The notes under the pieces: model-generated
What the model saw: the letters and a program-made list of their open reading frames with translations, nothing else
Told to the model about the DNA's origin: nothing
The model's database searches: none
Program-made: the position numbers and the translations under genes
Source of the DNA: Paludibacteraceae bacterium
GTDB lineage: Bacteria > Bacteroidota > Bacteroidia > Bacteroidales > Paludibacteraceae
Assembly: GCA_017541805.1 (NCBI GenBank)
Contig: JAFXYK010000100.1
Coordinates: 1-32,344 of the forward strand
Direction of reading: 5' to 3'
Length of the DNA: 32,344 nt
Shown: positions 24,439 through 31,444 of the stretch, one piece after another
Position numbering within the stretch: position 1 is the first letter of the stretch
How the letters are laid out: the number at the start of each line of letters is the position of its first letter

Positions 24439-24841
24439 AATCGAGGTATCCCTCGAGGATGATGCACGCGGCGATTTTATCTACCACGGCTTTGTTTTGC
24501 CGGTCTTTTTTCTTCATGCCTCCGGCGAGCATCGCTTGGTGCGCCAATACGGATGTAAAGCGCTCGTCATACATAGTTATCGGTTTATCGGGAAACTGTT
24601 TCTTGAAGTTCCCCATGAACGGCCGTATATAGTTCATACTCTCCGAATCCTCACCGTTCATCTGTGTCGGATGCCCGATCACCACTTCATCCACTTGTTC
24701 TTTCGCGAAGTAATCGGCCAGCCAGTTCATCAGTTCTTTGGTCTCAATCGTAAGCAACGGATTAGCCGTTATGCGGAGCATGTCCGTAACGGCTAATCCA
24801 GTGCGTTTACGACCGAAGTCTATTGCTAAGATGCGCCCCAT
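24428..24841 (-). CDS. ruvX: RuvX/YqgF Holliday-junction resolvase-like RNase H-fold protein
   Basis: A 137-aa RNase H-fold nuclease. Acidic residues are placed as in the family: D8 in 'ILAIDFGRKRTGLAV', E93 within 'YDERFTS' (91-97) and D121 in 'VVDKIAACIIL'. 'VVIGHPTQMNGEDSE' (53-67) is the conserved central strand. YqgF is implicated in Holliday-junction resolution and in pre-16S rRNA 5'-end maturation; both roles are described for homologues. Its ATG overlaps the TPR protein stop by 1 bp. Confidence 0.93.
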   Translation of the reverse strand: MGRILAIDFGRKRTGLAVTDMLRITANPLLTIETKELMNWLADYFAKEQVDEVVIGHPTQMNGEDSESMNYIRPFMGNFKKQFPDKPITMYDERFTSVLAHQAMLAGGMKKKDRQNKAVVDKIAACIILEGYLDSKS

Positions 24842-26091
24842 TAGAGATTATTCAGTTTCTCTGTCATCTCGTTGTATTTCGCCTCCATGCCCGGTTCGGA
24901 GATGAAGCGGTAATACAGACCTTTGAGGATCTGGATGAACTGACGATCAGTAGGATCCATCTCGTGTGCTTTCTCGAAGAACGGCAGCGATTTGCGGAAC
25001 ACTTCGTTCATCTCAGCCAGCGCTTTCTTGTAGGCCTTGTTGTCGTTAATGGTAGCAGCAGCCTCGTTCAGTTTAACGGCTTGGTTGTAGTATACTCTAC
25101 CCTTACCTGCCATTGCATCAGCGAGTGTCGGATCGATAGCCAGCGCAGCATCGAAATCTGCCAAAGCAGCCTCTGCGTTGCCTAAGTTCTCATCCAGGTT
25201 ACCCTTGATGTGGTGATACTGTGCTACGTTCGGTTCGCGCTCGATAGCCTGTGCCAAGTAATCCACAGCTGTCTGCTCCTGGCCGGAGAAGATATAGAAG
25301 TTGATCAGGTTCTGCAGGAACCAGCTCTCTTGCGGGAAGCGAACGATAGCGTTCTGCAGGGTCTCAACGAACTTAGCGGTATCCTTCAGAGCTACGTACT
25401 CTTGATAGAGGAACTGGTTGCAGGAGATAGCCTCGTATTCACCGTCCTTCATCTCTTCAAGCAGCGCTACTGCCTCTTCGTGCATCTCGCTCTGAACAGC
25501 GAAGATAGCTGCGTAGTACTTATACTGCTCGTAGGTAGTATCACGCGGCATATCTTTCTGAATCTTCGGATCTTGAATCATCGGCAGGTCCGGCATATCG
25601 ACATGCATCTTGAATGCCTGATAAGCGTCGGCATAGTTACGTTGCTCGTTCAGATAGATACCGTATTTCACCAACTCTTGGTTCTTGTAGTACTCCAGCA
25701 TCTTCTTAGCGATGTTGCTGCGGGTCTTCTGATCAACCACTTCACGACCTTTCTTGTCGAGCGTCGGGATCATAGCCAGCGAGTCAGCCTTGAGCCAGTA
25801 GTTATAACTCTCCTCCACAGCCTGACCTGCTTTGGCTTGGTTTACACCATTACCCATCATCTGGCTGTAGTTCTCTTGCGTCAACTCCTGATAGCCGATC
25901 ATACCTGCCCAGTAGTAGGTCTCAGCCGTCGGAGCTGCCTCGATAGCCTCTTGGATGGTAGCGCGAGCAGCCGAGAAGTCCGGCGTCTCTGCCATTGCAT
26001 AACTCTTCGCTTTCTTAACCAGCGGATTCTTTTGTGCCAAGCAGCCTGCACTCATGAGTACAACGGCTGCCAAAAACAATGATTTTCTCAT
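24841..26091 (-). CDS. Exported tetratricopeptide-repeat protein
   Basis: A 416-aa protein beginning MRKSLFLAAVVLMSAGCLAQ at 26091, a signal peptide with a weak lipobox-like SAGC. The frame is open further upstream, but that part overlaps the gyrA 3' end. After an N-terminal helical repeat (about 15-60) come TPR-like repeats, clearest in 'AQAIEREPNVAQYHHIKGNLDENLGN' (split motif YHHIKGNLDENLGNAEAAL) and 'ALAIDPTLADAMAGKGRVYYNQA', then 'KAHEMDPTDRQFIQILKGLYYR'. TPRs mediate protein contacts in the periplasm or at the inner face of the outer membrane; the partner is unknown. Only 1 bp separates it from the gyrA stop. Confidence 0.85.
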   Translation of the reverse strand: MRKSLFLAAVVLMSAGCLAQKNPLVKKAKSYAMAETPDFSAARATIQEAIEAAPTAETYYWAGMIGYQELTQENYSQMMGNGVNQAKAGQAVEESYNYWLKADSLAMIPTLDKKGREVVDQKTRSNIAKKMLEYYKNQELVKYGIYLNEQRNYADAYQAFKMHVDMPDLPMIQDPKIQKDMPRDTTYEQYKYYAAIFAVQSEMHEEAVALLEEMKDGEYEAISCNQFLYQEYVALKDTAKFVETLQNAIVRFPQESWFLQNLINFYIFSGQEQTAVDYLAQAIEREPNVAQYHHIKGNLDENLGNAEAALADFDAALAIDPTLADAMAGKGRVYYNQAVKLNEAAATINDNKAYKKALAEMNEVFRKSLPFFEKAHEMDPTDRQFIQILKGLYYRFISEPGMEAKYNEMTEKLNNL

Positions 26092-26092
26092 A

Positions 26093-28681
26093 TTATTCTT
26101 GATTTTCGTTGTTAGTTTCATCATTCGCCTCATTCTCTCCATTAAGCGAAGCGTCACCATTCTCTTCTTCCTCCTTCGGAACGATACAACCGCTCATGAG
26201 CGTGTCGTTACGTTTCTGGAGCTCGATCAGTTTGACGCCCTGTGCGGCACGACCGGTTTGACGGATTGTCGAGATATCCATGCGGATCGCTGTTCCGGCC
26301 TTGGTGATGAGCATCAGGTCGTCTTCGTCCGTCACACCTTCGATACCAACCAGGTGGCCGGTCTTCTCGGTGATCTCGATCGTCTTAACACCCTTGCCGC
26401 CGCGGTTCGTGATACGATAGATCGGCTCGCCGTTCTCGTCATCCACCGGGGTTCGCTTGCCGAAACCGTTCTCTGAGATAACAAGGATCGTCTTGTCTGT
26501 ATTCTTCTCTACACAAACCGTGCCAATTACGCGATCCTGACCGTCTTCTTCCAATGTAATGGCTTTCACACCCGTTGCCGAACGTCCCATCGGACGTACG
26601 CCACCTTCGTTGAAACGTACCACTTTTCCGTTATACGAAGCGACTAACATCTCGCTCTGTCCGTCGGTAAGTGTTACACCGATCAACTCGTCGCCTTCAC
26701 GCAAACCGAGCGCGATGATACCGTTTGCACGCGGACGGCTGTATGCCTCGAGCGTCGTCTTCTTCATGAGTCCGTTCTTGGTGATGAAGATCAGATAGTG
26801 GTTCTCTACGTACTCTTGGTCGTTGAGACCCTTCACGTTGATGCAGGTACGTACTTTATCGCCCTTCTGAAGGTTGATCATATTCTGAATAGCACGGCCT
26901 TTGGATTGTTTGTTGCCTTCCGGCAGTTCATATACCTTGAGCCAGTACAGACGACCCATCTCGGTGAAGAACATCATCGTCGAGTGCATCGAAGCCTGGT
27001 GAACGTACTCGATGAAATCCTGATCACGAGCACTACCGGCTTTCGAACCGATACCGCCGCGTGTCTGCTGACGGAAGTCTGCCAGCGGCGTACGTTTGAT
27101 ATAACCGAGGTGCGAGATGGTGATGACCATATCATCGTCAGCATACATATCCTCCGGGTTGAACTCGGTAGCCATCTTCACGATCTGGGTACGACGCTCG
27201 TCGCCGTATTTCTCTTTGATCTCCACAAGCTCTTCGTTGATGACGTCGTAACGCATCTCTTCGCTGGCAAGCAGCTCGTTGAGGTGAGCGATGAGTTTCT
27301 CGATTTCCTCATACTCCTGCTTCAACTCATCGATACGCAGGCCGGTGAGAGCACTCAGACGCATATCTACGATTGCTTTCGACTGCAGGTTGTCCAGGTT
27401 GAAACGTGCCTCGAGGTTCGCCTGAGCGTCTGCCGGAGTACGGCTGGCACGAATGATACGAACTACCTCGTCGATGTTATCTACGGCAATGATCAAGCCC
27501 TGTAAGATATGGGCTTTCTCCTCGGCTTTCTTCAACTCGAATTTCGTACGGCGCGTTACAACGTCCATTCGGTGCTCGATGAAGTTACCGATGAGCTGCT
27601 TGAGGTTCAGCAGCATCGGACGACCCTTCACAAGGGCGATGCTGTTAACCGCGAAACTGGACTGCAGGGCGGTGAACTTATAGAGTTTGTTCAGCACGAC
27701 CTGTGCGTTCGCGTCGCGCTTCACGTCGATCACGATACGGATATCGCGTTTCGAGTGGTCCTGGATATCGGAGATACCTTCGATCTTCTTGTCGTTCGCC
27801 AGTTCCGCGATAGCCTTAACGAGTTCGTTCTTCACCACGCCATACGGCAGTTCGGTGATCACGATGCGCTCACGACCATTGTCGTCCGCCTCGATGTCGG
27901 CATTCGAACGGATGATCACACGGCCACGACCGGTCTCGTAAGCATCCTTCACGCCCTGGTAACCGTAGATCGTACCACCGGTCGGGAAATCCGGAGCCTT
28001 GATATACTCCATCAGGTCCTCCACCGTGATCTCCGGGCAGAACTCATCGTGCATGCGCGCCTTAATATTATTGATATACGCGCAGCAGCCGTCGATCACC
28101 TCCGAGAGGTTATGGGTCGGCATGTTCGTCGCCATACCTACGGCTATACCGCTGGCACCGTTCACCAACAGGTTCGGGAAACGGCAAGGCAGCACCGTCG
28201 GCTCTTTGAGCGAGTCGTCGAAGTTATTCTGCATATCCACGGTATCCTTTTCGATATCACGCAGCATCTCTTCTGCGAGTTTCGAGAGGCGCGCCTCGGT
28301 ATAACGCATCGCAGCAGCACCATCGCCGTCGACAGAACCGAAGTTACCTTGGCCGTCTACCAGGCAATAACGCATCGCCCAGGGCTGCGCCATACGCACC
28401 AGCGTACCGTAGATAGAACTGTCACCGTGCGGGTGATACTTACCCATTACCTCACCGACGATACGTGCAGATTTCTTGGTCGGCTTGTCGCTCGTGTTAC
28501 CGAGCTCATTCATACCGAACAGCACACGGCGGTGAACAGGCTTGAAACCATCGCGCACATCAGGCAGCGCACGACTTACGATCACAGACATCGAGTAGTC
28601 GATATACGAGGATTTCATTTCCTCATCAATCTTCACCGGAATAATGTGATCATTCTTGATAATTTCGTTGTTTTCTTCCAT
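26093..28681 (-). CDS. gyrA: DNA gyrase subunit A
   Basis: An 862-aa type IIA topoisomerase subunit. The breakage-reunion domain holds catalytic Y127 in 'AAMRYTEARL'. The quinolone region 'KYHPHGDSSIYGTLVRMAQPW' is split as HPHGDSSIYG and TLVRMAQPW; S88 matches E. coli S83, while the E. coli D87 position is G92. The GyrA-box-like 'RQQTRGGIGSKAG' lies at about 533-545 at the start of the C-terminal pinwheel, supporting gyrase rather than topoisomerase IV. The tail is acidic (EEEENGDASLNGENEAND). With GyrB it introduces negative supercoils. A strong promoter 170 bp upstream gives a long structured leader. It heads an apparent eight-gene operon. Confidence 0.97.
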   Translation of the reverse strand: MEENNEIIKNDHIIPVKIDEEMKSSYIDYSMSVIVSRALPDVRDGFKPVHRRVLFGMNELGNTSDKPTKKSARIVGEVMGKYHPHGDSSIYGTLVRMAQPWAMRYCLVDGQGNFGSVDGDGAAAMRYTEARLSKLAEEMLRDIEKDTVDMQNNFDDSLKEPTVLPCRFPNLLVNGASGIAVGMATNMPTHNLSEVIDGCCAYINNIKARMHDEFCPEITVEDLMEYIKAPDFPTGGTIYGYQGVKDAYETGRGRVIIRSNADIEADDNGRERIVITELPYGVVKNELVKAIAELANDKKIEGISDIQDHSKRDIRIVIDVKRDANAQVVLNKLYKFTALQSSFAVNSIALVKGRPMLLNLKQLIGNFIEHRMDVVTRRTKFELKKAEEKAHILQGLIIAVDNIDEVVRIIRASRTPADAQANLEARFNLDNLQSKAIVDMRLSALTGLRIDELKQEYEEIEKLIAHLNELLASEEMRYDVINEELVEIKEKYGDERRTQIVKMATEFNPEDMYADDDMVITISHLGYIKRTPLADFRQQTRGGIGSKAGSARDQDFIEYVHQASMHSTMMFFTEMGRLYWLKVYELPEGNKQSKGRAIQNMINLQKGDKVRTCINVKGLNDQEYVENHYLIFITKNGLMKKTTLEAYSRPRANGIIALGLREGDELIGVTLTDGQSEMLVASYNGKVVRFNEGGVRPMGRSATGVKAITLEEDGQDRVIGTVCVEKNTDKTILVISENGFGKRTPVDDENGEPIYRITNRGGKGVKTIEITEKTGHLVGIEGVTDEDDLMLITKAGTAIRMDISTIRQTGRAAQGVKLIELQKRNDTLMSGCIVPKEEEENGDASLNGENEANDETNNENQE

Positions 28682-28850
28682 TGTGTTATAATAGATATTA
28701 ATTTTAGTTGCTATGAAATTTATTTATGTTTATCGCCTTTGGCGGCATTTACCTCCTTTAGAGGTGTGGTTTGTCCCGTGTGAGCCTGTTCAGGCGGTAT
28801 GCCGGCGGAGGGGTTTATCTTTGTTTATTTTCTTAAGCCCCATATTTTGC
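28682..28850 (-). promoter_or_regulatory. Structured gyrA leader
   Basis: About 170 nt separate the gyrA promoter from its ATG. Short perfect hairpins follow one another on either strand: CGCC/GGCG (28734-28744, 3-nt loop), ACCTC/GAGGT (28751-28765, 5-nt loop), GCCTG/CAGGC (28784-28795) and GGC/GCC (28793-28803). No T-tract follows, so they are not simple terminators. They might control translation, or mark a palindromic mobile repeat. Confidence 0.45.
28704..28748 (-). CDS. Possible leader peptide in the gyrA 5' UTR (14 aa)
   Basis: An ATG at 28748 follows AGGAGG by only 3 bp and encodes MPPKAININKFHSN before TAA. It lies in the gyrA leader between two small hairpins (CGCC/GGCG at 28734-28744 and ACCTC/GAGGT at 28751-28765). 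Bacteroidetes rarely depend on Shine-Dalgarno sequences and the spacing is short, so it may be fortuitous. Confidence 0.2.
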   Translation of the reverse strand: MPPKAININKFHSN

Positions 28851-28854
28851 GCTG

Positions 28855-28886
28855 CAAAATTACTACTTTTTTTTGACATACGCAAA
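28855..28886 (-). promoter_or_regulatory. gyrA operon promoter
   Basis: On the minus strand TTTG (28886-28883) and TAATTTTG (28862-28855) are 20 bp apart, an ideal Bacteroidetes promoter. The spacer starts CGTATGTCAAAA, matching the promoter at 29667-29698 almost base for base. The -33 box lies inside the hairpin CGCAAA/TTTGCG (28881-28895). Confidence 0.85.
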
Positions 28887-28904
28887 TTTTTTGCGATATT
28901 TTTG
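28872..28904 (+). promoter_or_regulatory. Possible divergent promoter
   Basis: TTTG (28872-28875) and TATTTTTG (28897-28904), spaced 21 bp, face away from gyrA. The shared extension seen in the other promoters is absent. A transcript would enter the hairpin-rich region at 28941-29125, which has no convincing gene. Confidence 0.35.
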
Positions 28905-29144
28905 CATTTTTATTCATTTTCGACCCTCCCTCGATAGAAAAGCGCCATGCGCTCAAATCGCAAATAAATGCCCTTTATCGCCATTTCACTATTCCTGCGC
29001 GCACGACTATATGCGCCTGTGGATATCCTCTCTCATAATAGACGTTTGTTCCTTGCAGGCGAATATTATTCGCCGCTCACCATCTTCTTCGCAACGTTTG
29101 TTCCTTCCGTCGGATGGTATCCGACAAAAAAAATCCCCAAAATA
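28905..29144. other. Non-coding stretch with hairpins and a duplicated repeat-hairpin module
   Basis: This stretch between gyrA and the hypothetical gene has no credible gene. It holds a hairpin AGCGC/GCGCT with loop CAT (28941-28953) and two copies of a 13-bp direct repeat. Each copy is followed by a 7-bp stem with a 3-nt loop (29042-29125). The second hairpin is followed by an A-tract before the promoter at 29145. One near-match to a DnaA box (ATATCCACA, minus strand) at about 29021-29029 stands alone. Confidence 0.5.
29042..29125. repeat. Duplicated direct-repeat plus hairpin module
   Basis: ACGTTTGTTCCTT occurs at 29042-29054 and 29094-29106. The first copy is followed after 3 nt by GGCGAAT/ATTCGCC (29058-29074) and the second after 2 nt by GTCGGAT/ATCCGAC (29109-29125), both with 3-nt loops. 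The stems differ in sequence yet both pair perfectly. Confidence 0.6.
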
Positions 29145-29176
29145 TTTGCATATTCCTTTTTTTTGTTGTACCTTTG
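29145..29176 (+). promoter_or_regulatory. Promoter of the 127-aa hypothetical gene
   Basis: TTTG (29145-29148) and TACCTTTG (29169-29176) are 20 bp apart and followed by CACC. The spacer begins CATATTCC, related to the shared extension. A leader of about 100 nt containing the 11-bp repeats precedes the ATG at 29282. Confidence 0.8.
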
Positions 29177-29198
29177 CACCGTATTTCATGCTATCAAT

Positions 29199-29253
29199 CA
29201 CGAATGATACACGAATGATACACGAATGATACACGAATTATAGACGAATTATT
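29199..29253. repeat. Five tandem 11-bp repeats in the leader of the hypothetical gene
   Basis: Units of CACGAATGATA: three perfect copies (29199-29231) and two degenerate ones to 29253. The array lies between the promoter and the ATG at 29282, so it would be transcribed. The period is close to one helical turn. Confidence 0.85.
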
Positions 29254-29281
29254 ACCGTAATCTAACAATAACAACAAGCCT

Positions 29282-29665
29282 ATGGCACACGTAGAACCAT
29301 CACTCGCCTTTGAGAACTTCAGAGGCAGACTATCGCGCAAGGAACGAATCGTTATGCGCACTCGTTATGGACGTACGGAAGCGTACGCCATCGTTAATCC
29401 TTACAGAGGTCCTATCTCTGAGAACCGCAAACCTATCATCTCTGCATTCTCGCAAGCGGTACAGCAATGCAAAGCCGAGATGTCCGACGCCGCTCGTCTC
29501 ACCTATTGGCAAGATCGCTACGCGCAGTACTGCAAACTAGCGCGCCGTAGCACCACTCGGGCCAATATCCAATTTATCGGCACCAATACGGATAAGTATT
29601 ACTGCACCCTCCGCGGCTTCATTATCGCCTCTCTCTCCGTACAATTACGAAAAAATCCCGCATAA
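29282..29665 (+). CDS. Hypothetical protein, 127 aa
   Basis: The ATG opens MAHVEPSLAFENFRGRLSRKE. The protein is basic, with no signal peptide or membrane segment. It has a polar N-terminal half ('RKERIVMRTRYGRTEAYAIVNPYRGP'; positively charged), a helical middle ('AFSQAVQQCKAEMSDAARLTY') and a C-terminal hydrophobic stretch ('LRGFIIASLSVQLRK'). I do not recognise a family; the basic surface is compatible with nucleic-acid binding, but that is only a guess. It has its own promoter and an unusual 11-bp repeat leader, and a new promoter follows immediately after it. Confidence 0.6.
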   Translation: MAHVEPSLAFENFRGRLSRKERIVMRTRYGRTEAYAIVNPYRGPISENRKPIISAFSQAVQQCKAEMSDAARLTYWQDRYAQYCKLARRSTTRANIQFIGTNTDKYYCTLRGFIIASLSVQLRKNPA

Positions 29666-29666
29666 A

Positions 29667-29698
29667 TTTGCATATGTCAAAATTTTTGTATAATTTTG
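29667..29698 (+). promoter_or_regulatory. Promoter of the beta-barrel/phosphoesterase pair
   Basis: TTTG (29667-29670) and TAATTTTG (29691-29698), 20 bp apart, followed by CACCG. The spacer starts CATATGTCAAAA and is nearly identical to that of gyrA. The GTG start of the next gene is about 60 bp downstream. Confidence 0.82.
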
Positions 29699-29761
29699 CA
29701 CCGTCATTCTAAAAAAAGGTAAACAAGACACATTAAATTACTCACTAATTCAATTTTCAAA

Positions 29762-30418
29762 GTGAAAAGAAGCATTATTATAATCCTGCTATTGTTCACT
29801 ACTACAATAACGTTTGCAGGTTCTTTTTATCGCGATAGTTGTTATTCCATAGGATTGTCCGCATCCTATGAGTACAATTTGACGTATGAGCATCACGGAG
29901 CTATAACTTTGGATGCCAACCTGCCTATTAACCCGCATTTCGAAGGAGGAATCAATATCCGTGCACTCACTGCCAATGTGTATGATTTCAATGCCCGCCT
30001 TCGCCCTAAATTCATATTACCGGTCGGAGAACTTTTCTTTAATTTACAATTGTTGTACAATCTCAACATGAGAAGTTCTCTCCATAGTATCACCGGTGCT
30101 TTGTCTTTTGGATATAGAATGGACTATATACATTTCCATTTCGGGTGTGGTTTGAGAATATTGGATTTCTTACATACATCTTCACATACGACTGAAAACA
30201 ATGTGTATGAACCGTATAATTTCACATATTATGTAGAAGTCTTTGCGCGACCGCATACATCTATGTGGAATATTTCTGCTTGCATAACAAATCTAACGGA
30301 TTATCAAATGGAGAGGATGTATGAGCCGACATTTATCGTAAATTCATACGTACACCTCAATCCGAATTGGACTATTAAAATGCAAGCTAATTGTAAACCG
30401 GCAGGAACATCAATTTAG
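29762..30418 (+). CDS. Putative outer-membrane beta-barrel protein, probably frameshifted near its end
   Basis: 218 codons from a GTG at 29762 to TAG at 30418. The start MKRSIIIILLLFTTTITFAG is a signal peptide. The body alternates short beta strands with aromatic ends ('SIGLSASYEYNLTYEHHGAI', 'FHFGCGLRI', 'YYVEVFARP'), typical of a small eight-stranded barrel. It stops before a proper last strand, but the -1 frame continues as 'APSFYGASIGVGGIYHFSKK' to a TGA at 30480 that overlaps the next ATG as ATGA. One missing T near 30414-30416 would restore a 239-aa protein. No specific family is recognised. Base composition is AT-richer than the housekeeping genes. Confidence 0.6.
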   Translation: MKRSIIIILLLFTTTITFAGSFYRDSCYSIGLSASYEYNLTYEHHGAITLDANLPINPHFEGGINIRALTANVYDFNARLRPKFILPVGELFFNLQLLYNLNMRSSLHSITGALSFGYRMDYIHFHFGCGLRILDFLHTSSHTTENNVYEPYNFTYYVEVFARPHTSMWNISACITNLTDYQMERMYEPTFIVNSYVHLNPNWTIKMQANCKPAGTSI

Positions 30419-30480
30419 CACCTTCGTTCTACGGAGCATCAATTGGAGTTGGAGGCATTTATCATTTTTCGAAAAAATGA
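30418..30480 (+). other. C-terminal beta strand of the preceding gene, in the -1 frame
   Basis: From GCA at 30418 the -1 frame encodes 'APSFYGASIGVGGIYHFSKK' and a TGA exactly overlapping the phosphoesterase ATG. This is the expected amphipathic closing strand of a barrel. It supports an indel rather than a natural end at the TAG. Confidence 0.7.
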
Positions 30481-31352
30481 AAACGAATATTGTTAACACA
30501 TTTATATTTGTCCTTCTTGCAACTTTGACGAGTTGCAAAAGTGACTTCTTGAACTATTTTAGTTACGAGACGCCATCCGTTGATCAACGATTTGCTACAT
30601 CCATGGAATATAATAATACACATGGATATGCTGTCATTAAGGTGCCTGATGGAAACTACCGGATCTTTGTGTGCACGGATACGCATCTTCGTAAAACGGC
30701 CAATAACTTCCGATATTTCATCCAACAATACCACGACGACCTTGATTGCCCGGTTGCTGTGAATTGTGGCGATCTGGTGGAGTCCGATGAGTCGTATGAC
30801 TTTTTTATGTCGGTTTTGAATGAGACTCCTGCTCCTGCCGGCAAAAAAGACACCTTGTTTGTTACTCCCGGTAATCATGATATCTTCTTTTCGCAGTGGT
30901 TTGACTTTGTCAAACATTGGCCTACAACCACCTACTATTTTACCATCGAGGCGCAAGATTCAACGCACACCAAAGACCTTTATATCTCTTTGGATTCTGC
31001 GCATGGAACGTTAGGAAAGGCACAGATGAATTGGCTCAAGGATTTGTTGGAATCATCCTCCTCTCAATATCGTCATATTATCGTTTTTACTCATGTGAAT
31101 CTGTTCCGCCGTGACAACGCCAATGGACACATATCCAATTTTCCAATAGAGGAATCAACGGAATTGATGGGATTGTTTACAAAATATAATGTAAAACAAG
31201 TCTGGACGGGGCATGACCATACAAGGGAAAAATTTTCTATAGGCGGAGTGACATACATCATTATCGAGCGTATGAAAGACCTCGATCCTAATGCATCCTA
31301 TATGATTTTGCATGTGAGTGACCAATTAGAAAACACTTTTCACAAAATTTAA
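30477..31352 (+). CDS. Calcineurin-like phosphoesterase lipoprotein
   Basis: A 291-aa metallophosphoesterase with lipobox LTSC (C20), hence membrane-anchored outside the cytoplasm. Metal ligands are complete: D68 and H70 (CTDTH), D99 (CGDLVE), N133 and H134 (PGNHD), H206 (FTHVN), and H246 and H248 (GHDH). The fold is that of phosphatases and phosphodiesterases acting on proteins, nucleotides or lipids; the substrate is unknown. Its ATG overlaps the TGA of the reading-frame-corrected barrel gene, so the two form a coupled pair of surface proteins. It is AT-rich compared with the housekeeping genes, suggesting acquisition. Confidence 0.87.
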   Translation: MKTNIVNTFIFVLLATLTSCKSDFLNYFSYETPSVDQRFATSMEYNNTHGYAVIKVPDGNYRIFVCTDTHLRKTANNFRYFIQQYHDDLDCPVAVNCGDLVESDESYDFFMSVLNETPAPAGKKDTLFVTPGNHDIFFSQWFDFVKHWPTTTYYFTIEAQDSTHTKDLYISLDSAHGTLGKAQMNWLKDLLESSSSQYRHIIVFTHVNLFRRDNANGHISNFPIEESTELMGLFTKYNVKQVWTGHDHTREKFSIGGVTYIIIERMKDLDPNASYMILHVSDQLENTFHKI

Positions 31353-31374
31353 TCCAACAAATTCGTGACAAAAA

Positions 31375-31406
31375 TTTGCATATGTGGCATAATTTTTGTA
31401 ATTTTG
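31375..31406 (+). promoter_or_regulatory. Promoter of the DUF4476 gene
   Basis: TTTG (31375-31378) and TAATTTTG (31399-31406), 20 bp apart. The spacer begins CATATGTGGC, sharing CATATGT with the promoter at 29667. Transcription gives a leader of about 100 nt with a hairpin. Confidence 0.8.
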
Positions 31407-31444
31407 CAAGCGATTTTATTTATCAACTATGAAGGTTCGTGCAA

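Noticed and set aside
27509..28783. 424-codon plus-strand open frame opposite gyrA
   Set aside because: Antisense to gyrA; the protein has no fold-like pattern.
29042..29106. CRISPR-like direct repeats
   Set aside because: Only two 13-bp copies, each tied to its own hairpin, with no cas genes; not a CRISPR array.
28863..29280. Replication origin next to gyrA
   Set aside because: Only one near-match to a DnaA box was found, and there is no dnaA, dnaN or clustered boxes.
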